From Cellulomonas sp. URHD0024 (GTDB lineage Bacteria > Actinomycetota > Actinomycetes > Actinomycetales > Cellulomonadaceae): a DNA stretch of 64,000 nt. The number at the start of each line of letters is the position of its first letter. Position 1 is the stretch's first letter. This document shows, in pieces, positions 9,437-18,408 of the stretch. The position numbers and the translations under genes were made by a program. Where the stretch lies: contig NZ_KE384505.1 in the NCBI RefSeq assembly GCF_000426185.1, positions 1,741 through 65,740 of the forward strand, in the 5' to 3' direction. The notes beneath the pieces are model-generated. The model was not told the DNA's origin, did no database searches, and saw only the letters and a list, made by a program, of their open reading frames with translations.

Positions 9437-11662
9437 TCAGCCGGCGGCGACCTTGGCGACCAGGGCGTCCAGCTCCTGGAGGGTGAAGTCCGTCATGCCG
9501 AAGGTGACCAGGACCTTGGCGGGCATGGACGCCAGCATCGCCTGCACCGTCTCGTCCGTGGGCGGCATGTCGTCGGGCAGCGTCAGCACGCTCTGCAGGA
9601 GCGGACCTCCGACCGGGTGCGCGAACCACTCGGCGATCGTCGACATCGCCGTGAGCTCGCCCCACAGCGGGTCGCCCTCGACCTGGAGGGACACGGAGCC
9701 GCGGATGTCGCGCGACGAGGCGCCGACCTCGACGACGAACTCGCCGCCCTCGACGACCCAACGGTGCAGACCCGGGTGCCAGTAGGACAGGTCGCGACGA
9801 GTGAGCTCGAAGGTCAGCGTGCGTGACTCGCCGGGTGCCAGCGACGCCTTGCCGAAGGCCTTGAGCTCGCGGGTGGGCCGCAGCACGGAGGACTCGGGGT
9901 CGCGGACGTAGACCTGCACCACCTCGGCGCCCGCCACCGGGCCGGTGTTGGTGACGGTCACGGACACCGACGTCTCGGTGGCGCTGATGTCGTCGTAGGC
10001 GAACGTCGTGTACGACAGGCCGTGCCCGAACGGGAACGCCACGTCCATCGCGCGGGTGTCGTACCAGCGGTAGCCCACGAGCACGCCCTCGCCGTAGCGC
10101 ACGTGCCCCACCTCGCCCGGGAAGTTGCCGAACGCCGGGGTGTCCTCGATGCGGTGCGGGATGGTCTCGGTCAGCTTGCCGGACGGGGTGCGCACGCCGC
10201 GCAGCAGGTCGGCGACGGCCGAGCCGCCCGCCTGGCCACCCAGCCAGGTCTCGAGGATCGCCGGCGCGAGGTGCTGCCAGTCGCTGACCGCGACGGCCGA
10301 CCCGTTGGCCAGCACGACGACGACGCGCGGGTTGGCCGCCGCGATGGCGCGCAGCGCGGCCACCTGGTTGTCGGGCAGCCCGAGCCGGGGACGGTCATAG
10401 CCCTCGGACTCGTCGGGAGCGGGCAGGCCGAGGAAGAGCACGACGGTCTGCGCCGAGCCCGCGAGGTCGACCGCCTCTGCGAGCAGCGCGTCGTCGTCAC
10501 CGGTCGGCCCGCCGGCGATCGTGAAGCCCGGAGCGAAGGGGACGTCGGAGCCGAGAGACGACAGGGCGTCGTCGAGCTTGGTCGGGTTCACCTGCGACGA
10601 GCCCGCGCCCTGGTAGCGCGGCGTGCGCGCGAACTCCCCGATCACGGCGAAGGGCCCGGTCAGCGGCAGCAGGGGGGTGTCCTTGACCGGCTCGTTCTTG
10701 AGCAGCACGGACCCGGCGGCGGCGGCCTCCCGGGCGAGCGCGTGGTGGGCGTCGACGTCGAAGGTCCCGCCCTCGGCGAGCGTTGGCTGCGAGCGCTCGA
10801 TCAGGCGGAGCACGCGGCGCACGGCGACGTCGAGCACGGCCTCGTCGAGCGACCCGTCCCGGACCGCTGCCACGACAGCCTCGTCGGAACCCGCACCCGA
10901 CGCCGGCATCTGCAGGTCCAGCCCCGCCGCGAGGGCCGGCACCCGGTCGTGCACGGCACCCCAGTCCGACACGACGAGCCCCTCGAAGGCCCACTCGTCG
11001 CGCAGCAGCTCGGTGAGCAGCCAGTGGTGCTCGGAGGCGTAGGTGCCGTTGAGCCTGTTGTAGGCGCACATCACGGTCCACGGCTGGGCCTGCGTGACGA
11101 CCCGCTCGAAGGCCGGCAGGTAGATCTCCCGCAACGTCCGCTCGTCGATGTCCGCCGAGACACGCATGCGGTCGGACTCCTGGTTGTTCGCCGCGAAGTG
11201 CTTGAGCGACGTGCCGACTCCCTGGCTCTGGATGCCGCCGACCATCGCGGTGGCGAGCTCGCCCGCGACCACCGGGTCCTCGGAGACGTACTCGAAGTTG
11301 CGCCCGCACAGCGGGGTGCGCTTGATGTTGACCCCCGGCCCGAGCAGCACGGCGACGCCGTTGGCGCGCGTCTCGCGGCCGAGCGCCTCGCCCACCCGGC
11401 GCACGAGGTCGACGTCCCACGACGAGCCGAGCGCGGCGGCGGGCGGGAAGCAGGTGGCGGGGACCGAGCTGCCGAGACCGAGGTGGTCGGCGGTCTCGGC
11501 CTGCTTGCGCAAGCCGTGCGGTCCGTCGGCGACCATGATGGCCGGGACACCCACGCGCTCGACCGGCTCCGTGTGCCAGAAGTCGGAGCCCGACGTCAGC
11601 GACGCCTTCTCCTCGAGGGTGAGCTGAGCCAGGACGTGCTCGACGTCGAAGACCTGCGTCAT
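9437..11662 (-). CDS. Glycoside hydrolase family 3 beta-glucosidase with Fn3-like domain
   Basis: A 741-residue GH3 enzyme without signal peptide, so probably cytoplasmic. The order is GH3 N-domain (about 20-290; nucleophile Asp233 in GLVVSDWG; KHFAANNQE substrate motif), C-terminal sandwich domain (about 325-540), fibronectin-III-like domain (about 575-650), and an extra tail of about 85 residues (from MSTIAEWFAHP) that the core family lacks. The ATG at 11662 is chosen because AAGGGA lies nine bases upstream; another ATG three codons earlier sits too close to it. A copy of the TetR operator is 66 bases upstream. Confidence 0.92.
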   Translation of the reverse strand: MTQVFDVEHVLAQLTLEEKASLTSGSDFWHTEPVERVGVPAIMVADGPHGLRKQAETADHLGLGSSVPATCFPPAAALGSSWDVDLVRRVGEALGRETRANGVAVLLGPGVNIKRTPLCGRNFEYVSEDPVVAGELATAMVGGIQSQGVGTSLKHFAANNQESDRMRVSADIDERTLREIYLPAFERVVTQAQPWTVMCAYNRLNGTYASEHHWLLTELLRDEWAFEGLVVSDWGAVHDRVPALAAGLDLQMPASGAGSDEAVVAAVRDGSLDEAVLDVAVRRVLRLIERSQPTLAEGGTFDVDAHHALAREAAAAGSVLLKNEPVKDTPLLPLTGPFAVIGEFARTPRYQGAGSSQVNPTKLDDALSSLGSDVPFAPGFTIAGGPTGDDDALLAEAVDLAGSAQTVVLFLGLPAPDESEGYDRPRLGLPDNQVAALRAIAAANPRVVVVLANGSAVAVSDWQHLAPAILETWLGGQAGGSAVADLLRGVRTPSGKLTETIPHRIEDTPAFGNFPGEVGHVRYGEGVLVGYRWYDTRAMDVAFPFGHGLSYTTFAYDDISATETSVSVTVTNTGPVAGAEVVQVYVRDPESSVLRPTRELKAFGKASLAPGESRTLTFELTRRDLSYWHPGLHRWVVEGGEFVVEVGASSRDIRGSVSLQVEGDPLWGELTAMSTIAEWFAHPVGGPLLQSVLTLPDDMPPTDETVQAMLASMPAKVLVTFGMTDFTLQELDALVAKVAAG

Positions 11663-11727
11663 CGCGGGCATTCCCTTGTGCGGGTTTATCGGTACAGAGC
11701 GGTGGTGTGTGACCGACAGTAGCCCGT

Positions 11728-11744
11728 TCCCTACCAGGTGGTAA
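11728..11744. promoter_or_regulatory. Probable TetR operator, copy 2
   Basis: On the minus strand this reads TTACCACCTGGTAGGGA and differs from the site at 8661-8677 by one base. It lies about 66 bases upstream of the second GH3 start, the same spacing as copy 1 from its leader start. Confidence 0.6.
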
Positions 11745-11747
11745 GGG

Positions 11748-12413
11748 TCAGGAGACCGTGGCGGTGTCGTCCAGGAACGAGCCGGTGACGCTGCCGCCCT
11801 CGACGACGGCCAGGCACAGGCCGATTCTGTCGCCGCGCGCCCACGACTGCTCGGTGGGGGACCACGCCACGCTGGTGACGCCCTCGTCGACCTCGCTCTG
11901 GTCCAGCACGCACGAGCGCGCCACCCGGGCGTCGGCGGCCCGCTGACCCGGCCAGACGGCGTCGCCGGAGAACTCGTAGACCGTGACCACCTGGGCGGCG
12001 TGCGGGTCCGCGCACGGGACCACACGGACCGTGTCGACACTCCCGTCCGACGGCAGCGTGGCCACGCAGTTGCCGGTGACCAGCTGCCCGGCGTGCGCGT
12101 CGCGTGCGGAGCCCACATCGGCGGGCAGTGGCCGCGTCCCGACGGCGGTCAGCGCCACGACCGTGACTCCGGCCACAAGAGCGAGGGTCGCGACGACACC
12201 CAGCACACCACCCGCGATCGCCATTCCCTTTCCGCGGGTACGCCGACGCGCGATCCGTCGCAGCGCGAGCACGGCGAGCACGAGGGCGACTGGTCCTACG
12301 AGCAGGATCCCGGCGACGAGCGACCAGATCGCCAACGGTTCGACCTTGGCGCGCGGCGGCGACCAGCCCGCCGCGTAGTAGGGCTCCGGGTAGCCGTACG
12401 CGTCGGCGCTCAG
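11748..12413 (-). CDS. DUF4190-type membrane protein with septum-formation-like domain
   Basis: About 221 residues: a Tyr/Pro-rich start, two membrane helices with the DUF4190 pattern (EPLAIWSLVAGILLVGPVALV..., then RGKGMAIAGGVLGVV), and an external cysteine-containing domain (C in GNCVATLP, VVPCADPH, SCVLD, IGLCLA) like the septum-formation family. The start appears to be CTG at 12413: AAGGAG lies eight bases upstream, and CTGA overlaps the stop of the upstream gene. No ATG, GTG or TTG precedes the first membrane helix in a suitable place. It is a shorter paralogue of the gene upstream. Confidence 0.7.
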   Translation of the reverse strand: MSADAYGYPEPYYAAGWSPPRAKVEPLAIWSLVAGILLVGPVALVLAVLALRRIARRRTRGKGMAIAGGVLGVVATLALVAGVTVVALTAVGTRPLPADVGSARDAHAGQLVTGNCVATLPSDGSVDTVRVVPCADPHAAQVVTVYEFSGDAVWPGQRAADARVARSCVLDQSEVDEGVTSVAWSPTEQSWARGDRIGLCLAVVEGGSVTGSFLDDTATVS

Positions 12414-13666
12414 GTCGCGCTCTCCTTGCTCACGGTCAGCGTGTGCGTCACGGCCGAACCTGTCAGCAGGTCCGAGTACGTGAAGAACGTGCAGTACGCG
12501 CCGTCGCCGCCCGCCTCGCTGAAGTCGTCGGGGTGCGGCATGTACACGTCGAGCTCGCCGTAGGCGTCGTAGTCGGCCGGAAGCATCAGCGAGGCCTGGG
12601 CGACGCACTCGTCCCAGGCCGCATCCCACACCGGGTCGTCGGCGGTGGCGTGAAGACTCGGGGGGCCGGACAGCGGGGTGATCGCGAGAACTTCGCCTCC
12701 GTGCCCGACGGTGCAGTCCACCACCGACGTGTCGCTCATGTCCGGCTGGGTGGCGTAGAAGTCGAGGCAGTCGCCCGTGCGAAGGTCGGTGCGCAACGTG
12801 TAGCCCGGCGAGGTGTCGTCGGTCAACCCGTCCCTGCTACCGCCGTTCGTGGTCCCCGACGAGTACACGCCCCTGTCGTCGGACGTGTCGAGCGCGCCCG
12901 AGAAGGCTGCGATGAACAACGCCGCGATCGCGAGCATGTAGACGGTGCCGATCGCACCGACGACGACCCCGGCGACCGCCATGCCGCGTCCCTGCTTGCC
13001 GTTGGCACGGATCCGCCGGAGGGCGGCGATCCCGAGCCCGAGCCCGACCGGGTAGGTGACCCCGCTGAGGATGCCCACCAGGCTGGTCACCAGCGACGCG
13101 ATGGCGAGTGGTTCGGTGAGGACGGGCTGCTGGTACCCCTGGCCGTACGAGGCCTGCCCGTAGGGCGTCTGACCGTAGGGCGTCTGGCCGTACGGCGGTG
13201 CCTGGCCGTAGGCGGGCGACTGGCCGTAGGTCGATGCCTGGCCATAGGGCGACGCCTGGCCGTAGGGCGATGCCTGGCCGTAGGCGGGCGCTTGGCCGTA
13301 GGGCGATGCCTGGCCGTAGGCGGGCGCTTGGCCGTAGGGCGAAGCCTGGCCGTAGACGGGCACCTGGCCCGGGGCTGAGCCCGACGACGGCGAACCGTAT
13401 GACGGCACCGGTGCGCCCGGAGCAGCCATCGCGTCCGAGACCGGCGGGGCGAACGGGTTGCCCGCCGCGTTCTGCCGGTCAGCGGGCCGAGGGTCCGGAG
13501 TGCCGTACACGGGAGCCGGCTTCGGCGACGAGTACGGCGACGGGGGTGGAAGCACGGCCTCGTACCCGCTCGGCGGTGGAGGGACGGGGCCGTGGGCGCT
13601 CCCGTGACCGCCTGGTGTGGTGTACGGGTCGGGCAGCGGAGCCGGCCCCCCAGGCTCGTTGCTCAT
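12410..13666 (-). CDS. DUF4190 membrane protein with long YGQ-repeat cytosolic tail
   Basis: 418 residues. Residues 1-95 are Pro/Gly/Ser-rich. About residues 99-175 contain 13 YGQ units (SPYGQ, PAYGQ and variants). Two membrane helices of DUF4190 type follow (EPLAIASLVTSLVGILSG..., RGMAVAGVVVGAIGTVYM), then an external domain with pairs of cysteines (GDCLDFY, VVDCTVG, DECVAQ, AYCTFF). Such proteins occur widely in actinobacteria and their role is not established. It overlaps the next DUF4190 gene by four bases and is probably co-transcribed with it. Confidence 0.8.
   Translation of the reverse strand: MSNEPGGPAPLPDPYTTPGGHGSAHGPVPPPPSGYEAVLPPPSPYSSPKPAPVYGTPDPRPADRQNAAGNPFAPPVSDAMAAPGAPVPSYGSPSSGSAPGQVPVYGQASPYGQAPAYGQASPYGQAPAYGQASPYGQASPYGQASTYGQSPAYGQAPPYGQTPYGQTPYGQASYGQGYQQPVLTEPLAIASLVTSLVGILSGVTYPVGLGLGIAALRRIRANGKQGRGMAVAGVVVGAIGTVYMLAIAALFIAAFSGALDTSDDRGVYSSGTTNGGSRDGLTDDTSPGYTLRTDLRTGDCLDFYATQPDMSDTSVVDCTVGHGGEVLAITPLSGPPSLHATADDPVWDAAWDECVAQASLMLPADYDAYGELDVYMPHPDDFSEAGGDGAYCTFFTYSDLLTGSAVTHTLTVSKESAT
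13133..13372 (-). repeat. 18/36-bp coding repeats (YGQ units)
   Basis: Imperfect tandem units of 15-18 bases built on TGGCCGTAGGGCGATGCC code for the 13 YGQ motifs of the DUF4190 protein. Pairs of units alternate SPYGQ and PAYGQ, giving a higher-order 36-base period. Such repeats are prone to length change by slippage. Confidence 0.8.
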
Positions 13667-13733
13667 GCGCGCAACCTAGTGCAGACCGCCTCGGACGTCA
13701 TCGATCTGCCCACAGATCACCCGCATGCGACGG

Positions 13734-14525
13734 TCACTCGGCGATCTCGAGCACGACGGGCACGTGGTCGGACGGTGCCTTGCCCTTGCGCTCGTTGCGT
13801 TCGATGCGCACACCGGTCACCCGGGCGGCCAGTGCCGGGGTCGCGTAGGTCAGGTCGATGCGCATGCCCTCGTTCCGCGGGAACCGCAGCTGCTGGTAGT
13901 CCCAGTACGTATAGGTGTGCTCGGAGGGAAGGTGGACGCGGGACACCTCGGTGTACCCGGCGTGCGCGATGGAGGCGAACGCCTCGCGCTCCGCAGGCGT
14001 CACGTGCGTGCGGCCGGCGAACCGGGCCATGTCCCAGACATCGGTGTCCAGCGGGGCGATGTTCCAGTCGCCGACGAGGGCGACCTGCGCCGACGGATCC
14101 GCCTCCAGCCAGGCACCTGCGGCGTCGCGGAGCCTCCCGAGCCAGTCGAGCTTGTAGACGAAGTGGGGGTCGTCGACCTCGCGTCCGTTGGGGACGTACA
14201 GGCTCCACAGCCGTACGCCGCCGCAGGTGGCGCCGAGGGCGCGGGCCTCCGCGGCGGCCGGGTCGCCCCACGTGGGCATCCCGGGGAACCCGACCTCGAC
14301 GTCCTCGATCCCCACCTTGGAGACGATCGCGACGCCGTTCCACTGGCTGAACCCGCTGGTGGCCACCTCGTAGCCCAGGGCCTCGAACGCCTCGCGCGGG
14401 AACTGCTCGTCCTTGCACTTCGTCTCCTGCAACGCGAGGACCTCGACCCCCGTGCGTTCGAGGAAGGCGACGGCGCGGTCGGTGCGGGCTCGGATCGAGT
14501 TGATGTTCCAGGTGGCCAGACGCAT
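13734..14525 (-). CDS. xth: Exodeoxyribonuclease III
   Basis: A 263-residue AP endonuclease/3'-5' exonuclease of the exonuclease III family for base-excision repair. Diagnostic motifs are the start MRLATWNINSIRAR, LQETKCKDEQFP (metal-binding Glu), the NGVAIVSK region, VGDWNIAP, and SDHVPVVLE at the end with the catalytic Asp-His. Length is normal for the family. The start has no ribosome site, but TAGCGT on the minus strand (14534-14539) ends eight bases before the ATG, so the mRNA may be leaderless. Confidence 0.95.
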   Translation of the reverse strand: MRLATWNINSIRARTDRAVAFLERTGVEVLALQETKCKDEQFPREAFEALGYEVATSGFSQWNGVAIVSKVGIEDVEVGFPGMPTWGDPAAAEARALGATCGGVRLWSLYVPNGREVDDPHFVYKLDWLGRLRDAAGAWLEADPSAQVALVGDWNIAPLDTDVWDMARFAGRTHVTPAEREAFASIAHAGYTEVSRVHLPSEHTYTYWDYQQLRFPRNEGMRIDLTYATPALAARVTGVRIERNERKGKAPSDHVPVVLEIAE

Positions 14526-14631
14526 GGGGCAGGACGCTACCCGGCTCCGCCGACATGTGGGCCGACGGGATGAATCCGCCGCAGATCGGAGCGGAAACGG
14601 CCGAAAACCCACCACAACGGACGAACGACTG

Positions 14632-14660
14632 TTGAGCGGGACGAACCGGTCCCGTACGGT
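14632..14660 (+). promoter_or_regulatory. Sigma-70-type promoter with internal palindrome, upstream of SDR gene
   Basis: TTGAGC (14632-14637), a 17-base spacer, and TACGGT (14655-14660) form a good housekeeping promoter. CGGGAC and GTCCCG (14637-14642, 14649-14654) form an inverted repeat filling the spacer, a classic repressor position. The TetR-family gene on the other side of the SDR gene is a candidate binder, but this is not shown. Confidence 0.6.
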
Positions 14661-14712
14661 GCGGTTCCGACGGATCCTGGACCCTCGACCAGGCCGCGAA
14701 CCGGGAGGTCTG

Positions 14713-15468
14713 GTGCTCGACGGACTCGCTGGCCGACGTGCCCTGGTCACGGGCGGTGCCGCTGGGATCGGCCGCGCGGTCGCGCTGATGCTCGCCCGGG
14801 CAGGCGCCGATGTCGCGGTCACGCACCTGGCCCACGACGCGACCGACGTCGTCGCCGGCATCAAGGAGGCAGGCAGCGCCGGCTCGGCCTTCCAGGTGGA
14901 CCTGCGACACAGCTGGGACGTCGACGAGGTGGTGGCTGCTGCGGCCGAGTCGCTCGGTGGCGGCATCGACATCCTGGTCAACAACGTCGGTGGGCTGGTC
15001 GAGCGGCGGACGCTCGCGACGATGGACGACGCCCACTGGCACGGCGCGCTCGACCTCAACCTGTCCTCCACGTTCTACACCACCCGTGCGGCGCTGAAGG
15101 TGATGCCCGACGGCGGTCGGATCATCTCGGTCGGCGCGCAGGCCGCCCACAGCGGTGGGGGCACGGGCATGGTCGCCTACACGACCGCGAAGGCGGCGCT
15201 CGAGGGTTTCTCCCGGGCGCTCGCGCGTGAGCTCGGACCACGCGGCATCACGGTCAACGTCGTCGCGCCAGGGTTCGTCGCCGGCACACCGCTGCACGCG
15301 GCCCACACCCCAGAACCGGCGCAGCGCGCAGCGGTCGCGGCAACGCCGATCGGTCGTGCCGGCGCCGTGGACGATGTCGCCGAGGCGGTCCGCTACCTGG
15401 CGTCCGACGGTGCAGCATTCGTGACGGGCGCGGTGCTCGACGTGAACGGCGGCGCCTGGTTCTCGTAG
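14713..15468 (+). CDS. SDR-family oxidoreductase
   Basis: A 251-residue short-chain dehydrogenase/reductase. The nucleotide-binding motif TGGAAGIG is near residues 13-20, NNVGG replaces the usual NNAG near 90, the catalytic Ser is in RIISVGAQAA, and YTTAK holds the catalytic Tyr and Lys. The C-terminal VTGAVLDVNGG is typical of FabG-like enzymes. It probably uses NAD(P)H; the substrate is unknown. The GTG at 14713 follows GGGAGG by four bases. The gene ends one base before the stop of the convergent TetR-family gene. Confidence 0.88.
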   Translation: MLDGLAGRRALVTGGAAGIGRAVALMLARAGADVAVTHLAHDATDVVAGIKEAGSAGSAFQVDLRHSWDVDEVVAAAAESLGGGIDILVNNVGGLVERRTLATMDDAHWHGALDLNLSSTFYTTRAALKVMPDGGRIISVGAQAAHSGGGTGMVAYTTAKAALEGFSRALARELGPRGITVNVVAPGFVAGTPLHAAHTPEPAQRAAVAATPIGRAGAVDDVAEAVRYLASDGAAFVTGAVLDVNGGAWFS

Positions 15469-15469
15469 C

Positions 15470-16090
15470 TCAGCCGTAGGCGTCGTGCGTGTGGTCGACG
15501 GGCACCGGCATCGTCCGCCCGGTGACCTGGGACCACGCCCAGCGTGCTGCGTCCTCGGGGGGTGGCAGCGGGTCCATCTCGAGCCAGGCGCCGAACACGG
15601 CCATCACCATCCCGGACACCCCGGCGGCGAAGACGTCGAGCGGGATGTCGGCCTGGGTCGGCACCGTGCCCTGCGCCCGCATCGACTCGAGCGCCAGCCC
15701 ACGGAAGCGTTCGTGCAGCCGGCTCACGGCGACCATCGACCCGTGCGTCCCGAGCGCGTCGCGGTAGAGCTCGGCGTTCTTCGCGAGCAGACCGGCGTAG
15801 CGCACCAACGCGGGCGGTGGCTGGTCGGCAGGCGCGTCGGGGGTCACCGGGTCGCTCTCCATCCCGTACTGCGTCGCCTGCATGTCGAGGGCGTCGGCCA
15901 GCAACGTGTCCGTGTCGGGGTAGTGCTGGTAGAAGGTGCTGCGGTTGACGGTGGCGCGGTCCGTGACGTCGGCGACGGTGATCTCCGTGAAGGCCCTCTC
16001 GCGAGCGAGCGCCAGGAGTGCGTCCTGGAGCAGCCTGCGCGTGCGCAGCACCCGTGGGTCCACCCGTGCACGGCCGTCATCGCCCGTCAT
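15470..16090 (-). CDS. TetR-family transcriptional regulator
   Basis: 206 residues. The helix-turn-helix is at about residues 16-62 (RRLLQDALLALARERAFTEIT, then VADVTDRATVNRSTFYQHYPD), a pattern typical of the AcrR/TetR group. The rest is a helical ligand domain of TetR_C type. TACAGT on the minus strand ends seven bases before the ATG with no ribosome site between, so it is probably leaderless. It converges on the SDR gene with a one-base gap and may control it. Confidence 0.85.
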   Translation of the reverse strand: MTGDDGRARVDPRVLRTRRLLQDALLALARERAFTEITVADVTDRATVNRSTFYQHYPDTDTLLADALDMQATQYGMESDPVTPDAPADQPPPALVRYAGLLAKNAELYRDALGTHGSMVAVSRLHERFRGLALESMRAQGTVPTQADIPLDVFAAGVSGMVMAVFGAWLEMDPLPPPEDAARWAWSQVTGRTMPVPVDHTHDAYG

Positions 16091-16193
16091 GCGATCCACT
16101 GTAGCTACGGGACGCCTGGCGGCTTCGGTCCACATGCCGAGAAGACGTGGTTCGCGACGACGCCCGAACCCGCGGTCCCGGGGACGGCGGGCG

Positions 16194-16610
16194 TCACGCC
16201 TTGTCGCCGGACCGCGCTCGGCGTTCGAGCTGGGCCCCGATCCTCGGGTCGGTCTGCAGGGCCAGCAGCCAGCGTGGGCGCAGGAACCTCGGGAGCCAGC
16301 AGAGTCCGACGAGCCCGACCAGCCCGCAGATCGCCCCGAGAACCGCTGCCACGGCGCCCAGCGTCGAGGGCAGCGGAGCGGAGGCCACGCCGAGCAGGAG
16401 GGCGGCGCCGAGCCACCCGACGGCGAGGACCGTGTACTGGGTGACGAACGTGTGCTGCCGGACGTTGCGTGGGTCGGCCATCCACCAGCGGTAGCCGCGG
16501 TAGTGCGCGATGCCGATCGCGAGCAGGATCGCACCGAGGATCGCCCCGGCCACCCCCGTGGGCAGGGTGAGACCGGTCGGGTCCGCCGAGCTCGTGATCC
16601 GGACGAGCAT
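16194..16610 (-). CDS. Four-helix membrane protein of unknown function
   Basis: 138 residues with four predicted membrane segments (about residues 18-36, 58-76, 84-105 and a short one near 100-112) and a basic C-terminal tail. No family was recognised. GAGGGGA lies just upstream of the ATG at 16610. It has no clear functional link to its neighbours. Confidence 0.6.
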   Translation of the reverse strand: MLVRITSSADPTGLTLPTGVAGAILGAILLAIGIAHYRGYRWWMADPRNVRQHTFVTQYTVLAVGWLGAALLLGVASAPLPSTLGAVAAVLGAICGLVGLVGLCWLPRFLRPRWLLALQTDPRIGAQLERRARSGDKA

Positions 16611-16663
16611 GTGGTCCCCTCACCGTCACGTTGGTCGGGTCGAGGCACACCCTACGCACGCGG

Positions 16664-16701
16664 CGAGACCCGGGCTGTCCCCTCCGACCGCCCGGGTCTC
16701 G
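16664..16701 (-). terminator. Terminator downstream of glpK
   Basis: An 11-base perfect stem (CGAGACCCGGG at 16664-16674 with its complement at 16691-16701) closes a 16-base loop about 80 bases beyond the glpK stop. A second weaker hairpin with GGCCGTG/CACGGCC arms lies at about 16745-16765, nearer to glpK. Confidence 0.65.
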
Positions 16702-16781
16702 TCGTGACGGGCGGGCTGCAGGGGCCCGGCTCCGTCCCTGCTGTGGCCGTGCTCCCGCACACGGCCGCAGCTCAGCTCCTC

Positions 16782-18305
16782 TCAGACGACGTCCTCGTCC
16801 ATCCAGTCGAAGGTCTTGGTGACGGCCTTCTTCCAGAGCCGGTACTGGCGGTCGCGCTCGCCGTCGTCCATGTTCGGCTCCCAGCGCTTGTCCTCGGCCC
16901 AGTTGTCGATGACGTCCTGCTCGCCGTTCCAGAAGCCGACGGCGATGCCCGCCGCGTAGGCGGCGCCGAGCGCGGTGGTCTCCGCGACCTTCGGCCGCAC
17001 CACGGTCACACCGAGGATGTCGGCCTGGAACTGCATGAGCGTCTCGTTGGCGATCATGCCGCCGTCCACCTTGAGCTCGGTCAGCTCGACGCCCGAGTCG
17101 GCGTTCATCGCGTCCAGGACCTCACGGGTCTGGAACGCGGTGGCCTCGAGCGCCGCACGCGCGATGTGGCCCTTGTTGACGTATCGCGTCATGCCGACCA
17201 GGGCGCCGCGGGCGTCGGAACGCCAGTAGGGCGCGAACAGGCCGGAGAACGCGGGCACGAAGTAGACGCCGCCGTTGTCCTCGACCGTCGCAGCGAGCGT
17301 CTCCACCTCGGGTGCCGACGAGATCAGGCCGAGGTTGTCGCGGAGCCACTGGACCAGCGATCCCGAGACGGCGATCGAGCCCTCGAGCGCGTAGACGGTC
17401 GGCTGGTCGCCGATCTTGTAGCAGACGGTCGTGAGCAGGCCGTTCTTCGACGGGACCGGCGACGTCCCCGTGTTGATGAGCATGAAGTTGCCGGTGCCGT
17501 ACGTGTTCTTGGCCATGCCGACCTCGAAGCAGGCCTGCCCGAAGGTCGCTGCCTGCTGGTCTCCGAGGATGCCGGCGATCGGCACCCCGGGCACCATCCC
17601 GCCCTCGCGTCCGTGCCCGTAGACCTCGGACGACGAGCGGATCTCCGGGAGCATCGACAGCGGGATGCCCATGTCGTTGGCGATGTCCTCGTTCCACGTG
17701 AGGGTGTCGAGGTTCATCAGCATGGTGCGTGAGGCGTTCGTCGGGTCGGTGACGTGCACACCGCCGTCGACGCCGCCGGTCATGTTCCAGAGCACCCACG
17801 AGTCGGTGTTGCCGAACGCGAGGTCACCGGCCTCGGCCTTGGCGCGGGCGCCCTCGACGTTGTCGAGGATCCACTTGATCTTCGGGCCCGAGAAGTAGGT
17901 CGCCAGCGGCAGGCCGACCTTGTCCTTGTACCGGTCCGCGCCGCCGCCGAGAGCCCCCAGCTCGTCGGCGATCTTCTGCGTGCGCGTGTCCTGCCAGACG
18001 ATCGCGTTGTAGACGGGCTTGCCGGTGGTGCGGTCCCACACGACCGCCGTCTCGCGCTGGTTGGTGATGCCGACCGCGGCGATGTCCTTGTAGGTCAGGT
18101 TGGCGCGGGTCAGCGCGAGGCCGACCACCTCGCGGGTGTTCTTCCAGATCTCCTCCGCGTCGTGCTCGACCCAGCCCGCACGCGGGAAGATCTGCTCGTG
18201 CTCGATCTGGCCGGACTCGACGATCTGCCCGGAGTGGTCGAAGACGATGGCCCGGGAGCTCGTGGTGCCTTGGTCGATGGCGAGGATGTACTGGGTGTCG
18301 GGCAT
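16782..18305 (-). CDS. glpK: Glycerol kinase
   Basis: A 507-residue FGGY-family kinase that phosphorylates glycerol to glycerol 3-phosphate. The N-terminal phosphate loop [11 protein letters not shown], the substrate-binding residues in [10 protein letters not shown], the [10 protein letters not shown] block and the second-domain [20 protein letters not shown] are all present. Downstream of EVYGHG, where low-GC Gram-positive enzymes carry a YHFYG histidine phosphorylated by HPr, this protein has a short REGGMVPG segment, so that control seems absent. GGAGGA lies nine bases before the ATG. It is the last gene of glpD-glpF-glpK. Confidence 0.97.
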   Translation of the reverse strand: MPDTQYILAIDQGTTSSRAIVFDHSGQIVESGQIEHEQIFPRAGWVEHDAEEIWKNTREVVGLALTRANLTYKDIAAVGITNQRETAVVWDRTTGKPVYNAIVWQDTRTQKIADELGALGGGADRYKDKVGLPLATYFSGPKIKWILDNVEGARAKAEAGDLAFGNTDSWVLWNMTGGVDGGVHVTDPTNASRTMLMNLDTLTWNEDIANDMGIPLSMLPEIRSSSEVYGHGREGGMVPGVPIAGILGDQQAATFGQACFEVGMAKNTYGTGNFMLINTGTSPVPSKNGLLTTVCYKIGDQPTVYALEGSIAVSGSLVQWLRDNLGLISSAPEVETLAATVEDNGGVYFVPAFSGLFAPYWRSDARGALVGMTRYVNKGHIARAALEATAFQTREVLDAMNADSGVELTELKVDGGMIANETLMQFQADILGVTVVRPKVAETTALGAAYAAGIAVGFWNGEQDVIDNWAEDKRWEPNMDDGERDRQYRLWKKAVTKTFDWMDEDVV

Positions 18306-18347
18306 GGTGGGGATTCCTCCGAAGGTCGTGCGGGGTGCGAGGTGGAG

Positions 18348-18390
18348 GCCCGGACGACGCCGACCAGGGGGCCAGTGGCGCCGTCCGGGC
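18348..18390 (-). promoter_or_regulatory. Hairpin in the glpF-glpK intergenic space
   Basis: GCCCGGACG (18348-18356) pairs with CGTCCGGGC (18382-18390), with further pairing inside. It sits within the operon just after glpF, so it may protect the upstream mRNA or partly stop transcription before glpK. Confidence 0.5.
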
Positions 18391-18408
18391 GCTTGTGGAT
18401 GACCGAGG

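Noticed and set aside
10022..11722. A 566-codon frame antisense to the second GH3 gene
   Set aside because: Same shadow pattern; the GH3 motifs on the other strand are complete.
13133..13372. Tandem repeats as a CRISPR array
   Set aside because: Repeats are contiguous without spacers and code for YGQ units in frame.
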